DNA of 64,000 bases from Auraticoccus monumenti. GTDB lineage: Bacteria; Actinomycetota; Actinomycetes; Propionibacteriales; Propionibacteriaceae. The position numbers and the translations under genes are program-made. Where the stretch lies: positions 1,674,001 to 1,738,000 of the forward strand of contig NZ_LT629688.1 in the NCBI RefSeq assembly GCF_900101785.1. The letters are read 5' to 3'. The notes below the pieces were generated by a model. It was not told where the DNA came from. It ran no database searches and saw only the letters and a list, made by a program, of their open reading frames with translations. Shown here one piece after another: positions 1 through 11,019 of the stretch (within the stretch, counting starts at the first letter, position 1; every line of letters begins with the position of its first letter).

Positions 1-1243
1 GGCCGGTTACCGGCTGCACTTCGCCGGGAAGCCCCACATCCACCGCGGCCCGGACGACTTCGACGCGTGGGCCGGGCCCTACTGGCACACCGGGGGTCCG
101 CAGCACAGCGAGGAGCACGCCGCCTTCGACGCCTGGCTCGACGGGCTGGACCACGGCCCGAGCGAGGTGGCTACCCCGTTCCCGGTGCAGGCGCAGCTGC
201 CGCACCGCATCGTCGACCAGGCCCTGGCCGACCTGGCTCGCCACACCGGTCCGGAGCCCGTCTTCACCTGGGTCTCCTTCCCCGAGCCGCACAACCCCTA
301 CCAGGTGCCCGAGCCCTACTTCTCCCTCTTCGCCGAGGAGGACGTCCCCGACCGGCTCGCCGGGCCGGAGGTGGCCGAGCGGAAGGGCGGTGACACGGCC
401 TGGCTGCGACGCCTGGTGGAGGAGAAGCGCCCCGGCTACGACCTGCTGTGGCGCCGCTACGCGGCCAGCTACCTGGGCATGCTGCGGCTGCTGGACGACG
501 AGCTCCGGCGCCTGGTCACCGCGGTGCGCGAGCGGCGTCCGGACACCCTCGTGCTGCTGGTCAGCGACCACGGCGACTACGTCGGGGAGTACGGGCTGCA
601 GCGCAAGGGCGCCGGTCTGCCCGAGCTCCTGGTCCGGATCCCGATGGTGGTCCACGGTCCCGGCGTCGCGGCGCAGACGCGCGAGGAGCTGGTGTCCCTG
701 GTCGACGTCCTGCCCACCCTCTGCGAGCTCCTCGGCGCCGACGTCCCCGCCGGCGTCCAGGGCCGCAGCCTCGCCCCGCTGCTGGCGGGGGAGGCGGTGC
801 CGCCCGGGGAGTTCGGCAGCATCTACGCCGAGGTCGGCTTCGGCGGTGCCCGCTACGGGCCGGAGGAGCGGCCGCCGCTGCACTTCGACTACGCCGGCAC
901 CAGCTACGACGAGCTCAACTCGGTCACCATGAGCGGCGGCCAGCGGATGGTCCGCGCGGGGGACTGGAAGCTCGTCGCCGACGACGAGGGCCGGTTGGAG
1001 CTGTACGACCTGTCCGAGGACCCCGTCGAGCTGGTCGACCTCTCCGAGGACCCGGCCCGCGCGGGTGTCCTGCTCGCGCTGACCCGGCTGCTCGCCGCCT
1101 GGATGATCCGGGTCGGCGACGAGCTGCCCACGGGCGCCTACACCGCCAAGCGCCCACCGCACGGCTGGCGCTGGGCCGAGCACGGCCCGCCGCTGCCCGC
1201 TGCGGAGCACCACACCGACCGCTCACCGAGGAGAGACCGATGA
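1..1243 (+). CDS. Sulfatase family hydrolase (5' truncated)
   Basis: C-terminal part of an alkaline-phosphatase-superfamily sulfatase. The frame is already open at base 2, so the gene starts upstream of the window. The nucleophile motif (C/S-x-P-x-R) is not visible and must lie outside. What is seen: GKPHIH near the start, in the place of the sulfatase GKWHL motif, and LLVSDHGDYVGEYGL with the metal-binding Asp-His pair, followed by RIPMVVHGPGV, all typical of the family. The end overlaps the next gene by ATGA, so the two are translationally coupled. With a sugar-binding lipoprotein behind it, a role in desulfating a glycan or glycoside is likely, but the substrate is unknown. Confidence 0.87.
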   Translation, partial: AGYRLHFAGKPHIHRGPDDFDAWAGPYWHTGGPQHSEEHAAFDAWLDGLDHGPSEVATPFPVQAQLPHRIVDQALADLARHTGPEPVFTWVSFPEPHNPYQVPEPYFSLFAEEDVPDRLAGPEVAERKGGDTAWLRRLVEEKRPGYDLLWRRYAASYLGMLRLLDDELRRLVTAVRERRPDTLVLLVSDHGDYVGEYGLQRKGAGLPELLVRIPMVVHGPGVAAQTREELVSLVDVLPTLCELLGADVPAGVQGRSLAPLLAGEAVPPGEFGSIYAEVGFGGARYGPEERPPLHFDYAGTSYDELNSVTMSGGQRMVRAGDWKLVADDEGRLELYDLSEDPVELVDLSEDPARAGVLLALTRLLAAWMIRVGDELPTGAYTAKRPPHGWRWAEHGPPLPAAEHHTDRSPRRDR

Positions 1244-2526
1244 TCACCACCCGCCGCACGTTCCTGGGCCTGGCCGCCGCCGGCGCCGGGGCGCTCGCCC
1301 TCCCCGGCTGCACCAGCGAGGCCGGAGGCGGAGGAGGGTCCGGGCCCGTCCGGGTCGCCTGGTACGGCGGCGCGCCCGTGCACGAGGGGGTGGAGGGCGC
1401 GCTGGCGGCCTGGGGGTCGAGTCACCCCGACCAGCCCTACGCCGTCGAGCGGGCCCCCTTCGACGACTACTGGGACAAGCTCGCCACCCAGACCGCCGGC
1501 CGCGACGCCCCCGACGTGTTCCGCATGTCGATGAGCTACTTCTCCGACTACGCCGGCCGGGGCGCGCTGCGTGACCTCTCCGGCGCCGTCGGCGGCACCA
1601 TCCGCACCGCGGACCTCGACCCCGACGTGGCCTCCAGCGGCCAGGTGGGCGACGAGCTGTTCGGGATCGGCCAGAGCTCGATCTCCCACGCGGTCTTCGT
1701 CAGCTCCGCCGTGCTCGAGGAGGTCGGGGCGTCGCTGCCGGCGGACTGGACCTGGCAGGAGTTCGGCGAGTTCGTGCGCGGGTTCGCCACCGAGGCCGGA
1801 CCCGGCTCCTGGGGCAGCAACGACCTGGGCGGCAACCTGCAGCTGTTCGACGTGTACGCCCGGCAGCGGGGCACCGACCTGTTCAACCCCGGCGGCGCCG
1901 GTCTGGCCGTCGCGGTGGACACCGTCGCGGAGTGGTTCGGGCTGTGGGACGACCTGCGTCGCGCCGACGCCGTCCCGCCCGGTGACGTCTCGGCCGAGAC
2001 CGGGTCGTTCGAGACCTCCCTGCTGGCCCAGGGCAAGGCCCCGCTGGCCGCCGGCTGGGTCCAGCAGGTGACCTTCTACCAGCCGCTGGTGCCGGACTCC
2101 GAGGTGCAGGTCGTCCCGCTGCCCTCCTTCCAGGCCGGGGACCTCAGCGGGCAGTTCCTCAAGGCCCTGGACCTGTGGTGCGTCTCCGGGACCACCGAGC
2201 AGCCCGAGGTGGCGGAGGCCGTCGTGGACTTCCTGGTCAACGACCCCGCCGCCGCGGCCTCCATCGGCCTCACTCTCGGGGTGCCGCCCTCGGAGCGGGC
2301 CCGGACGGCGCTGGCGGCCGAGGCGGGTCCGGCCCCGCAGCGGGCGATCGAGTACGTGGAGGGTCTCGCCGGTCGGGTGGGCCCTTCCCCGGAGGCCTGG
2401 CCGTCGGGGTACGGCGAGCTGCTCAGCGCCTTCGACCGGCTCAACCAGGACATCGCCTTCGACCGGTCCGACCCCTCGGCTGCCGCCGCGGCCTTCGCCG
2501 AGGAGGCGGGGCGGGTGCTGGGCTAG
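1240..2526 (+). CDS. Extracellular sugar-binding lipoprotein of an ABC transporter
   Basis: A 428-residue family-1 solute-binding protein, expected to be anchored outside the membrane and to deliver a sugar to an ABC importer. The N-terminus TTRRTFLGLAAAG has a twin-arginine motif, then a hydrophobic stretch and the lipobox LPGC, so it is probably a Tat-exported lipoprotein. A Gly-rich linker follows, then the binding domain with the aromatic-rich pattern usual for sugar binders. ATG 1240 overlaps the sulfatase stop. No permease or ATPase gene lies downstream in the window, so permeases are probably upstream of base 1. Substrate not determinable. Confidence 0.85.
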   Translation: MITTRRTFLGLAAAGAGALALPGCTSEAGGGGGSGPVRVAWYGGAPVHEGVEGALAAWGSSHPDQPYAVERAPFDDYWDKLATQTAGRDAPDVFRMSMSYFSDYAGRGALRDLSGAVGGTIRTADLDPDVASSGQVGDELFGIGQSSISHAVFVSSAVLEEVGASLPADWTWQEFGEFVRGFATEAGPGSWGSNDLGGNLQLFDVYARQRGTDLFNPGGAGLAVAVDTVAEWFGLWDDLRRADAVPPGDVSAETGSFETSLLAQGKAPLAAGWVQQVTFYQPLVPDSEVQVVPLPSFQAGDLSGQFLKALDLWCVSGTTEQPEVAEAVVDFLVNDPAAAASIGLTLGVPPSERARTALAAEAGPAPQRAIEYVEGLAGRVGPSPEAWPSGYGELLSAFDRLNQDIAFDRSDPSAAAAAFAEEAGRVLG

Positions 2527-2557
2527 GCTCCGCGTCCATGGGGACGGCCGTGGCGGG

Positions 2558-3574
2558 GTGCCGGTGAGGCCGCGGCTGGCCGACGTCGCGGCGCGCGCCG
2601 GGGTGTCGATGAAGACCGTCTCCAACGTCATCAACGACTTCCCGCACGTCTCCGAGAGCACCCGGTCCAAGGTCACCACGGCCATCGAGGAGCTCGGCTA
2701 CCGGCCCAACGTCAGCGCGAGGAACCTGGCCCGCGGGCGGACGGGGGTGATCGTGCTGGGTGTGCCGCGGCTGGACATGCCGTACTTCGCGTCGCTGGCG
2801 ATGCAGCTGATCACCGCCGCGGAGGCCGCGTCCTGGTGGGTGCAGATCCGCCAGACCCGGGGGGAGCGGGCGAACGAGCTGAGGCTGCTGGAGGAGGCCC
2901 GGGACAGCCGGATCGACGGCATGGTGCTCAGCGTGGTCGCGCTGCGCGAGGCGGACCTGGCCGACCGGCCGTCCACGCCGCTGGTGCTGCTGGGGGAGCA
3001 CCGATTCGCCTCGGTCGACCACGTCGGGATCGACAACGCCGGTGCCGCCCGGCTGGCCGTCCGGCACCTCCTCGACACCGGTCGGCGCCACGTCGTCGTG
3101 GTCGGGGGTCGGCGTGGGGCGGACCAGAGGGTCGTCGGCGCCGAGAGCGCCCTGGCCGAGCGCGGGGAGACCCTGGGGCCCGCGATGCACCTGGCGGTGG
3201 AGGGCGTCACCGGGCAGCACGGCGAGCAGGCGATGGACGCGTTCCTGGCTGCCGGGCACGCCGTCGACGCCGTGTTCTGCGCCACCGACTGGCTGGCCAT
3301 GGGCGTGATCCGCTCCCTGCGGCTGCACGGGTACCGGGTCCCCGATGACGTGGCCGTGATGGGGTTCGACGACATCCCCTACGACCTCGCCGCGCTGCCG
3401 ACCCTGTCCACCATCGCCCCGGACCGCGAGCAGATCGCCCGCCTGGCGGTGGAGTCGCTGCTGCGCCAGGAGCGTCCCGGGCCGCCGGAGGTGCGTCACG
3501 CGGTCGCCGACCACCGGATCGTCGTCCGGGAGAGCACGGCGGCCACGGCGCCCGGGGGCGCCACGCCGACTTGA
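2558..3574 (+). CDS. LacI family transcriptional regulator
   Basis: A 338-residue LacI/GalR regulator. The N-terminal helix-turn-helix (PRLADVAARAGVSMKTVSNV, residues about 4-25) is followed by the hinge helix YRPNVSARNLARG and a periplasmic-binding-protein-like effector domain ending with MGFDDIPYDL and the usual LSTI segment. The start is GTG 2558 or GTG 2564, which differ by two residues; no strong ribosome site marks either. It follows the sugar-binding protein by 31 bp in the same direction and most likely represses this sulfatase/transporter cluster in response to the transported sugar. That is an inference from position. Confidence 0.9.
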   Translation: MPVRPRLADVAARAGVSMKTVSNVINDFPHVSESTRSKVTTAIEELGYRPNVSARNLARGRTGVIVLGVPRLDMPYFASLAMQLITAAEAASWWVQIRQTRGERANELRLLEEARDSRIDGMVLSVVALREADLADRPSTPLVLLGEHRFASVDHVGIDNAGAARLAVRHLLDTGRRHVVVVGGRRGADQRVVGAESALAERGETLGPAMHLAVEGVTGQHGEQAMDAFLAAGHAVDAVFCATDWLAMGVIRSLRLHGYRVPDDVAVMGFDDIPYDLAALPTLSTIAPDREQIARLAVESLLRQERPGPPEVRHAVADHRIVVRESTAATAPGGATPT

Positions 3575-3582
3575 CCGCTGCC

Positions 3583-4752
3583 TCAGCGGGGGAGCCGTCC
3601 GGTCAGGGCGTGCAGGATGGCCGTCCCGGCCGCACCGTGGGCCCAGGTGTGGAAGCTGAACACCGGGTCGATCACCAGCTCCGGACGCGGCCCCGCGGGC
3701 AGCACCCGGGCCAGACCGGCCCGGACCTCCTCGGGTGCGGCCAGCGCCACCGCGATCCCGTCCCCCGACAGCAGCACCAGCTCCGGACCCAGCACGGCGG
3801 CCACCGTCCCCGCGAGGGTGCCGAGCATCCGGGCGGCGCGGTCCACGACCACCCGCGCCCTCGGGTCACCCGCTCCCGCGAGGCCGACCAGCTCGGCCAG
3901 CGCCACCGGGCGGCCGAGCCGGCGTCCCGCTTCCTGCTCCAGCGCGGACGTGCTCAGCTCGGCCACCGCGCAGCCGACGTGGTCCGCGCCCAGGCACGGC
4001 GAGGTCCCGCCCTCCAGCGGCAGGTGCCCGACGTCACCGGCCTGCCCGGGGTGGCCCACCAGCAGCTGGTCGTGGCTGATCGCCCCCGCACCCACCCCGA
4101 CCCCGACGGTGACCACGGCGAGGGAGGAGACCCCGCGCCCGGGCCCGAAGAGGTGGGCCGCCTGGGTGAGGGCGTGCACGTCGTTGCCCACCACCACCGG
4201 CAGCCCGGTGCGGGCACCGAGGCCGCCGCCGAGGTCCACCTCCTGCCAGCCGAGGTAGGTGGCGCTGGTCACCGTCCGCCAGTCCCGCACGTGGCCGCCG
4301 AGGGCCACGCCGACGGCGGTCAGCGGGGGACCGTCCCGCTGCCACCTCCGGACCAGCCCGGCCAGCTGGTCGACCACCGGTACCGGGCTGCGGTCGGGCA
4401 GGGCCAGCTCGGCGGTGTCCAGCACGGTGCCCTGCAGGTCGGTCCGGACGGCGTAGGCGGTGTCGGCGGTCAGGTTCACCCCGACGAAGGACGCCCGGGC
4501 GGCGTTGACCCGCAGCGGCAGCGACGGACGCCCCGAGCCGCCGGGGCGGGCCGACCCCTCGGTGACGATGCCGGCGGCCAGCAGGGGCTTGGTGACCCGG
4601 GTCAGGCTGCCGGTGGACAGGCCGGTCTCGCGAGCCAGCTCGGCCCTCGACACCTCGCCCCGGCGCAGCACGCGGACCGCGATCCGCTGCACCGTGGCGT
4701 CCAGCTCCGGCCACCCGTCGGTGGGTCCGGTCCCGCCGCCGGCAGTGCTCAC
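3583..4752 (-). CDS. ROK family transcriptional regulator
   Basis: A 389-residue ROK protein with an N-terminal winged helix (VSRAELARETGLSTGSLTRV) and a C-terminal sugar-kinase-like domain. The zinc-binding region that ROK proteins carry appears as HDQLLVGHPGQAGDVGHLPL followed by CLGADHVGC. The start at GTG 4752 is chosen because GAGGA lies about eight bases upstream; an in-frame ATG at 4812 would add 20 residues without a ribosome site. It lies 136 bp downstream of the alpha-galactosidase gene on the same strand and converges with lacI at 8 bp. It probably controls galactoside genes. Confidence 0.88.
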   Translation of the reverse strand: MSTAGGGTGPTDGWPELDATVQRIAVRVLRRGEVSRAELARETGLSTGSLTRVTKPLLAAGIVTEGSARPGGSGRPSLPLRVNAARASFVGVNLTADTAYAVRTDLQGTVLDTAELALPDRSPVPVVDQLAGLVRRWQRDGPPLTAVGVALGGHVRDWRTVTSATYLGWQEVDLGGGLGARTGLPVVVGNDVHALTQAAHLFGPGRGVSSLAVVTVGVGVGAGAISHDQLLVGHPGQAGDVGHLPLEGGTSPCLGADHVGCAVAELSTSALEQEAGRRLGRPVALAELVGLAGAGDPRARVVVDRAARMLGTLAGTVAAVLGPELVLLSGDGIAVALAAPEEVRAGLARVLPAGPRPELVIDPVFSFHTWAHGAAGTAILHALTGRLPR

Positions 4753-4888
4753 CGGCTCATCCTCGCCCACCGACCCCCAGCGGGCCGCTGAGTGGTAGCC
4801 AGGACCGGCCACCCCTCCGGCCCCTCACGACCCGCGCCGGCTGGCGGAGCCGGCGGGGCGGGTGTGGCGGCGGTGCTGACGTGGCGGG

Positions 4889-7063
4889 TCACGCGGTCGC
4901 GGTGACCTCCACCAGCACCGCCTGCTCGGGCAGCAGCCCCGGGGCCTGCAGCCCGGCGCGGGTCAGCACCGCACCGGGCAGCACCGGACCCTCCTCGCCG
5001 TCGGCCGGCCACCAGGCGGGGCGGACCAGCCCGTGCGGCGGGCCGCCGACCAGCCGCGGGGTGACGCGGTAGCGGCGGGCGGCGTCCAGGCCGGGGAGCA
5101 GCAGCGCACCGGGCAGCGACACCTCCGAGCGCCCGACGGAGGCGAGCTGGTAGAGCGCGCGGGAACCGTCCGGGGCCACCACCCCGTGCAGCTCGACGGT
5201 GGCGTCGGGGAAGTCGGCCCGGACCAGGTCCCCGGAGTGCAGCAGCGAGCGGTGCTCCTTGTGCGCGGCGATCCAGGCGGTCAGCTCGGCCAGCTCCTGC
5301 TCGGTGGCCCGGGCGAGGTCCCACTCCAGGCCCAGGTGGCCGAAGAAGGCGGTGCCGGCGCGGAAGGAGAGGTCGTGCACGCGTCCGGTGGTGTGGTTGC
5401 GGCCGGAGGCGACGTGGGTGCCCATCAGCTCCGGCGGTACCAGCTGGGTGGTCCAGCGCTGGATCTGGCGGCGCTCGAAGGGGTCGATGCAGTCGGAGAC
5501 CCAGACCCGGTCGGTGTGCTGCAGCACCCCGAGGTCGATCCGCAGCCCGCCGGAGGAGCAGGACTCGATCTCCAGCCCGGGGTGGCGCTGCTTCAGGTCG
5601 GCCATCAGCCGGTAGGTGGCCAGGGTCTGCTCGTGCACCGCCGGCCGTCCGGTGCCGCGGTGGGCGGCCTCCACCAGGTCGCGGTTGTGGTCCCACTTCA
5701 CGTAGGCGATCGGGTACTCGCTGAGCACCGCGGTCATCTGGTCGCGGACGTGGGTCCAGCACCCCTCGTCGGTCAGGTCGAGCACGTGCTGGCGGCGCGA
5801 GGTCACCGGCAGCCGCTTCCCGGGGGCGAGCACCCACTCCGGGTGGGCGCGGGCCAGGTCGGAGTCGAGGTTGACCATCTCGGGCTCGAACCAGAGCCCG
5901 AACTCCATCCCCAGCCCGCGGACGTGGTCCACCAGCGGGTGCAGGCCGTCGGGCCAGACGTCGGGGGAGACCACCCAGTCACCCAGGCCGGCGCTGTCGT
6001 CGCGCCGGGCGCCGAACCAGCCGTCGTCCAGCACGAAGCGCTCGACCCCGAGCCGGGCCGCCCGGTCGGCGAGGTCGCGCAGCCGGTCGAGGTCGTGGTC
6101 GAAGTAGACCGCCTCCCAGACGTTGAGGGTGACCGGGCGGGGACGACGGGGGTGCTGGGGACGGGCCCGGAGCTCGCGGTGGAAGCGCCGGGCGACGGCG
6201 TCCAGGCCGTGACCGTGCGAGCCGTGCAGCCACGATGAGGTGTAGGTCTCGCCGGTACCCAGCCGGACCTCGCCGGGCAGCAGCAGCTCACCGCCACCGA
6301 CCAGCTGCTCGCCGGTGAAGACCCGCTCGGCGTAGTGGGTGTGGTTGCCGCTCCACCCGGTGTGGACGCCCCAGACCTCGCCCTCGGCGAAGCCGAACCC
6401 GGGCACGCCCAGGTGCAGCACCGTGGCGGCGTCGGGCCCGGTCCGGCCGTGCCGGCCCTCGCGCAGGTGCGTGCCGACCTGCAGCTCGCGACGCTGCGGC
6501 GTGCGCTCCTTGCCCCAGCGCCCAGCCAGGTCGAGCAGCTCCCTGGCCCGCTGGGGGACCGGCAGCGAGAGCACCAGGTCGTCGAGCTGGTAGGCCTCGG
6601 GGGCGGTGTTGGTCAGGGCGGCGCGGGCGCGCACCAGACCGGCGGCGCTCAGCTCGAGCTCCAGCCGCAGCGCCAGCCCGGCGTCCTCGTCCACGGCCTC
6701 GACGGCGAGCGAGCCGGGGCCCTGCTCGCGCCACTCCCCGAGCTCCTGCCCGTCCAGGGTCGCCCCCGTCACGGTGAACAGGGGTGTCCAGGCGGTCCCG
6801 GCGCGGGAGCCGCTGATGCCGGGGCGTCCGACCCAGCCGGTGTGGTGCTCGGGCAGCACCGCCACCCGGACGGGCTCGTCGACCTGGTTCGGCATCGGCT
6901 GGGCGACCCGGGCCAGGGAGAGGGTGCTGGCCGTCGCTGCGTCCAGGGCGCCGAGGTCGTCACCCCAGTGCAGCACGACGGGCAGACCGCGGACGGGGAC
7001 CTCCACCACCAGGCTGACGCCGGCAGAACGGAGGTGGACCCGGAGCGGGGAGGGCAGCGGCAT
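4889..7063 (-). CDS. Alpha-galactosidase, GH36 family
   Basis: A 724-residue GH36 alpha-galactosidase that releases terminal alpha-galactose from raffinose-type sugars, galactomannans or galactolipids. It has the N-terminal beta-supersandwich, a central barrel and a C-terminal beta domain, at the usual length. The nucleophile is Asp458 in the motif VKWDHNRD and the acid/base is Asp524 in SDCIDPFERRQ. There is no signal peptide, so it acts in the cytoplasm on imported oligosaccharides. ATG 7063 is preceded by GAGGAG. The adjacent ROK gene and nearby sugar-binding protein suggest a shared galactoside-use role. Confidence 0.94.
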   Translation of the reverse strand: MPLPSPLRVHLRSAGVSLVVEVPVRGLPVVLHWGDDLGALDAATASTLSLARVAQPMPNQVDEPVRVAVLPEHHTGWVGRPGISGSRAGTAWTPLFTVTGATLDGQELGEWREQGPGSLAVEAVDEDAGLALRLELELSAAGLVRARAALTNTAPEAYQLDDLVLSLPVPQRARELLDLAGRWGKERTPQRRELQVGTHLREGRHGRTGPDAATVLHLGVPGFGFAEGEVWGVHTGWSGNHTHYAERVFTGEQLVGGGELLLPGEVRLGTGETYTSSWLHGSHGHGLDAVARRFHRELRARPQHPRRPRPVTLNVWEAVYFDHDLDRLRDLADRAARLGVERFVLDDGWFGARRDDSAGLGDWVVSPDVWPDGLHPLVDHVRGLGMEFGLWFEPEMVNLDSDLARAHPEWVLAPGKRLPVTSRRQHVLDLTDEGCWTHVRDQMTAVLSEYPIAYVKWDHNRDLVEAAHRGTGRPAVHEQTLATYRLMADLKQRHPGLEIESCSSGGLRIDLGVLQHTDRVWVSDCIDPFERRQIQRWTTQLVPPELMGTHVASGRNHTTGRVHDLSFRAGTAFFGHLGLEWDLARATEQELAELTAWIAAHKEHRSLLHSGDLVRADFPDATVELHGVVAPDGSRALYQLASVGRSEVSLPGALLLPGLDAARRYRVTPRLVGGPPHGLVRPAWWPADGEEGPVLPGAVLTRAGLQAPGLLPEQAVLVEVTATA

Positions 7064-7499
7064 GACGGACTCCTCGGTGAGTTTGCTTCGGCTCAAAGGT
7101 ATTGCCTGGCCGCCGTCCTCGGCCAGGTGGCCACCCGACTCCGGCACCGCCGCCAGGCGCCCCCTCCGGGCCCAGGGGAACGCGCTCCTGTCCATGGGCG
7201 CAGGACGGACCGCCCTGGAGGCTGTTGTGCGCCCATGAGCAGGCCGGCGTTCCTGTCCCATGCGTGTGTCGCGGTGCCGGGGTGCCGAGGTGCCGGGGTG
7301 CCGGGGTGCCGGGGTGCCGGGGTGCCGGGGTGCCGGATTTTGACGCTCAGTGGCCGGTGGCGGGTCGCGGGCCCGGCGTCGTCACTGGCTGCTCGTACCG
7401 TCCCCCGCCGACAGCCCCCCAAAATCCGTCGCCTTCTTCATCGCCCCAGCTGAGCGGCTGGGGGCCACGTCCCGGACCGTGATGAGGTCGGGAACCACG
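7064..7499. other. Intergenic region between alpha-galactosidase and korB
   Basis: About 440 bp with no convincing gene. It holds the upstream region of the alpha-galactosidase gene, where a partly symmetric TGAG-N10-CTCA sequence lies at 7078-7095, and an 8-bp tandem repeat (7273-7336, listed separately). Short open frames here on both strands are read mostly through the repeat and have no ribosome sites or recognisable products. Confidence 0.6.
7273..7336. repeat. 8-bp tandem repeat, 8 copies of GGTGCCGG
   Basis: Eight back-to-back copies of GGTGCCGG; only the second copy differs (last base A). The array is intergenic, ends abruptly in an AT-rich patch (ATTTTGA) and contains no stop-free gene of its own. 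Such simple arrays change length by slippage, so copy number may vary between strains. Confidence 0.95.
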
Positions 7500-7529
7500 A
7501 CCGCCCCCCGGCCGGAGCCGGAGGGCGGT
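7500..7529 (-). terminator. Probable terminator of korAB
   Basis: A stem with outer arms ACCGCCC and GGGCGGT (7 bp) and a GC-rich interior lies 36 bp after the korB stop. There is no U-tract, which is common for terminators in high-GC actinobacteria. Confidence 0.5.
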
Positions 7530-7564
7530 GCGGTGGACGCGGGACGTCCGGGGTGACGAGGTGG

Positions 7565-8640
7565 TCAGCTGACCTGCCAGGTGTCCTTCCCGGCGATCAG
7601 GTCCTGCAGGGCGCTGTCGGGCACCCCGCCGGACTGGGCCAGGGCGACCTGCTCGCGGGTCAGGTCGTCGTAGGACGGGCGCTCGACGTCGCGGAATATG
7701 CCGATCGGGGAGCGCTGCAGGACCCCGGCGTCGGTCAGCCGCGAGAGGCCGAAGGCGTAGGACGGGTCCTTGCGGTGCGCGTCGTGGACGACCAGGGCCT
7801 CGACGCCGACCTCGGCCACCTCGCGGATCGACAGGTCGCCGGTGGCGGGGTCGCGGACCACACCCAGACGTCCTCCCGCCCCGAAGACGATCGGCTCGCC
7901 GTGGCGCAGCGGGATGATCGACTCGACCGCGGAGTCCTTGTCCTTGAGGGCGTCGAAGGCGCCGTCGTTGAAGACGGGGCAGTTCTGGTAGATCTCCACG
8001 AACGACGAGCCGCGGTGCTGGGCGGCGGCCTTGAGCACCTCGCTGAGGTGCTGGCGGTCGGAGTCCACAGTGCGGGCCACGAAGGACGCCTCCGCGCCCA
8101 GGGCCAGCGAGATCGGGTTGAACGGGGAGTCCACCGAGCCCATCGGCGTCGACTTCGTCACCTTGCCCACCTCGGAGGTGGGGGAGTACTGGCCCTTGGT
8201 CAGCCCGTAGATCCGGTTGTTGAACAGCAGGATCGTGAAGTTGACGTTGCGGCGCAGCGCGTGGATCAGGTGGTTGCCGCCGATGGACAGCGCGTCGCCG
8301 TCACCGGTCACCACCCACACGCCCACGTCGGGACGGGCGGTGGCCACCCCGGTGGCGATCGCCGGGGCGCGCCCGTGGATGGAGTGCATCCCGTAGGAGT
8401 CCACGTAGTAGGGGAACCGCGAGGAGCAGCCGATGCCGGAGACGATGACGGTGTTCTCCCGCTTGATGCCCAGCTCGGGCATGAAGCCCTGGAAGGCGGC
8501 CAGCACGGCGTAGTCGCCGCAGCCGGGGCACCAGCGCACCTCCTGGTCGCTGGTGAAGTCCTTGCGGGTCAGCGGCTCGATGCTGAGCGGGACGCCGGCC
8601 AGACCCTTGTAGGTCGGGCGGGTGCCGGGGTCGGTGGTGG

Positions 8641-8644
<4 letters not shown>
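7565..8644 (-). CDS. korB: 2-oxoglutarate:ferredoxin oxidoreductase, beta subunit
   Basis: A 359-residue thiamine-diphosphate subunit of the 2-oxoacid:ferredoxin oxidoreductase. With KorA it makes succinyl-CoA from 2-oxoglutarate and passes electrons to ferredoxin. Seen: RWCPGCGDYAVL, with cysteines of the cluster/TPP region, and the TPP/Mg motif GDGDALSIGGNHLIHAL followed by NNRIYGLTKGQYSPTS. The ATG at 8644 overlaps the korA stop by 4 bp, so the subunits are coupled; a longer open frame reading upstream through korA is rejected. Aerobic actinobacteria such as Mycobacterium use KorAB instead of, or beside, the NAD-linked dehydrogenase. Confidence 0.94.
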
Positions 8645-10704
<2,060 letters not shown>

Positions 10705-11019
10705 CTGGAACTTGCCCCTCTGAGTCGGTTCTGGCCCTGCCGCGTGTGCGTCCGAGGCCTATTGGAGTCTACGCGCCTTGCGTAATTCATCCGCACGGCG
10801 TCCACCCGCTCAGACGGGCCTCGCGGGCGGCTGCGACGACCTGCCCGCCGCGCCTGGCCGGTGCGGACGGGCTCTCGCGTATCCTGAGCCGCAGCCCGCG
10901 CGAGCTCAGGTGGCCCGTGCGCGGCGTCCAGGCCGCCGACCGTCCCGCCCGGGACGCCGTCGGAGGGCCGGACCGCACCACGTCGGGGGTCCGCTCCCGA
11001 CCCGATCGAGGAGCTCGCG
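10705..11019. other. Divergent upstream region of korA and the mannosyltransferase gene
   Basis: 315 bp between two divergent starts. On the minus strand TTACGC-N17-ATAGGC (roughly 10748-10791) could be a weak korA promoter. On the plus strand TATCCT at 10880-10885 is a possible -10 without a clear -35. No inverted-repeat operator stands out. Confidence 0.35.

Noticed and set aside
448-1239. Upstream in-frame extension of the sugar-binding lipoprotein gene
   Set aside because: It would bury the signal peptide and lipobox far inside the protein and overlaps the sulfatase gene; ATG 1240 with the ATGA overlap is far better.
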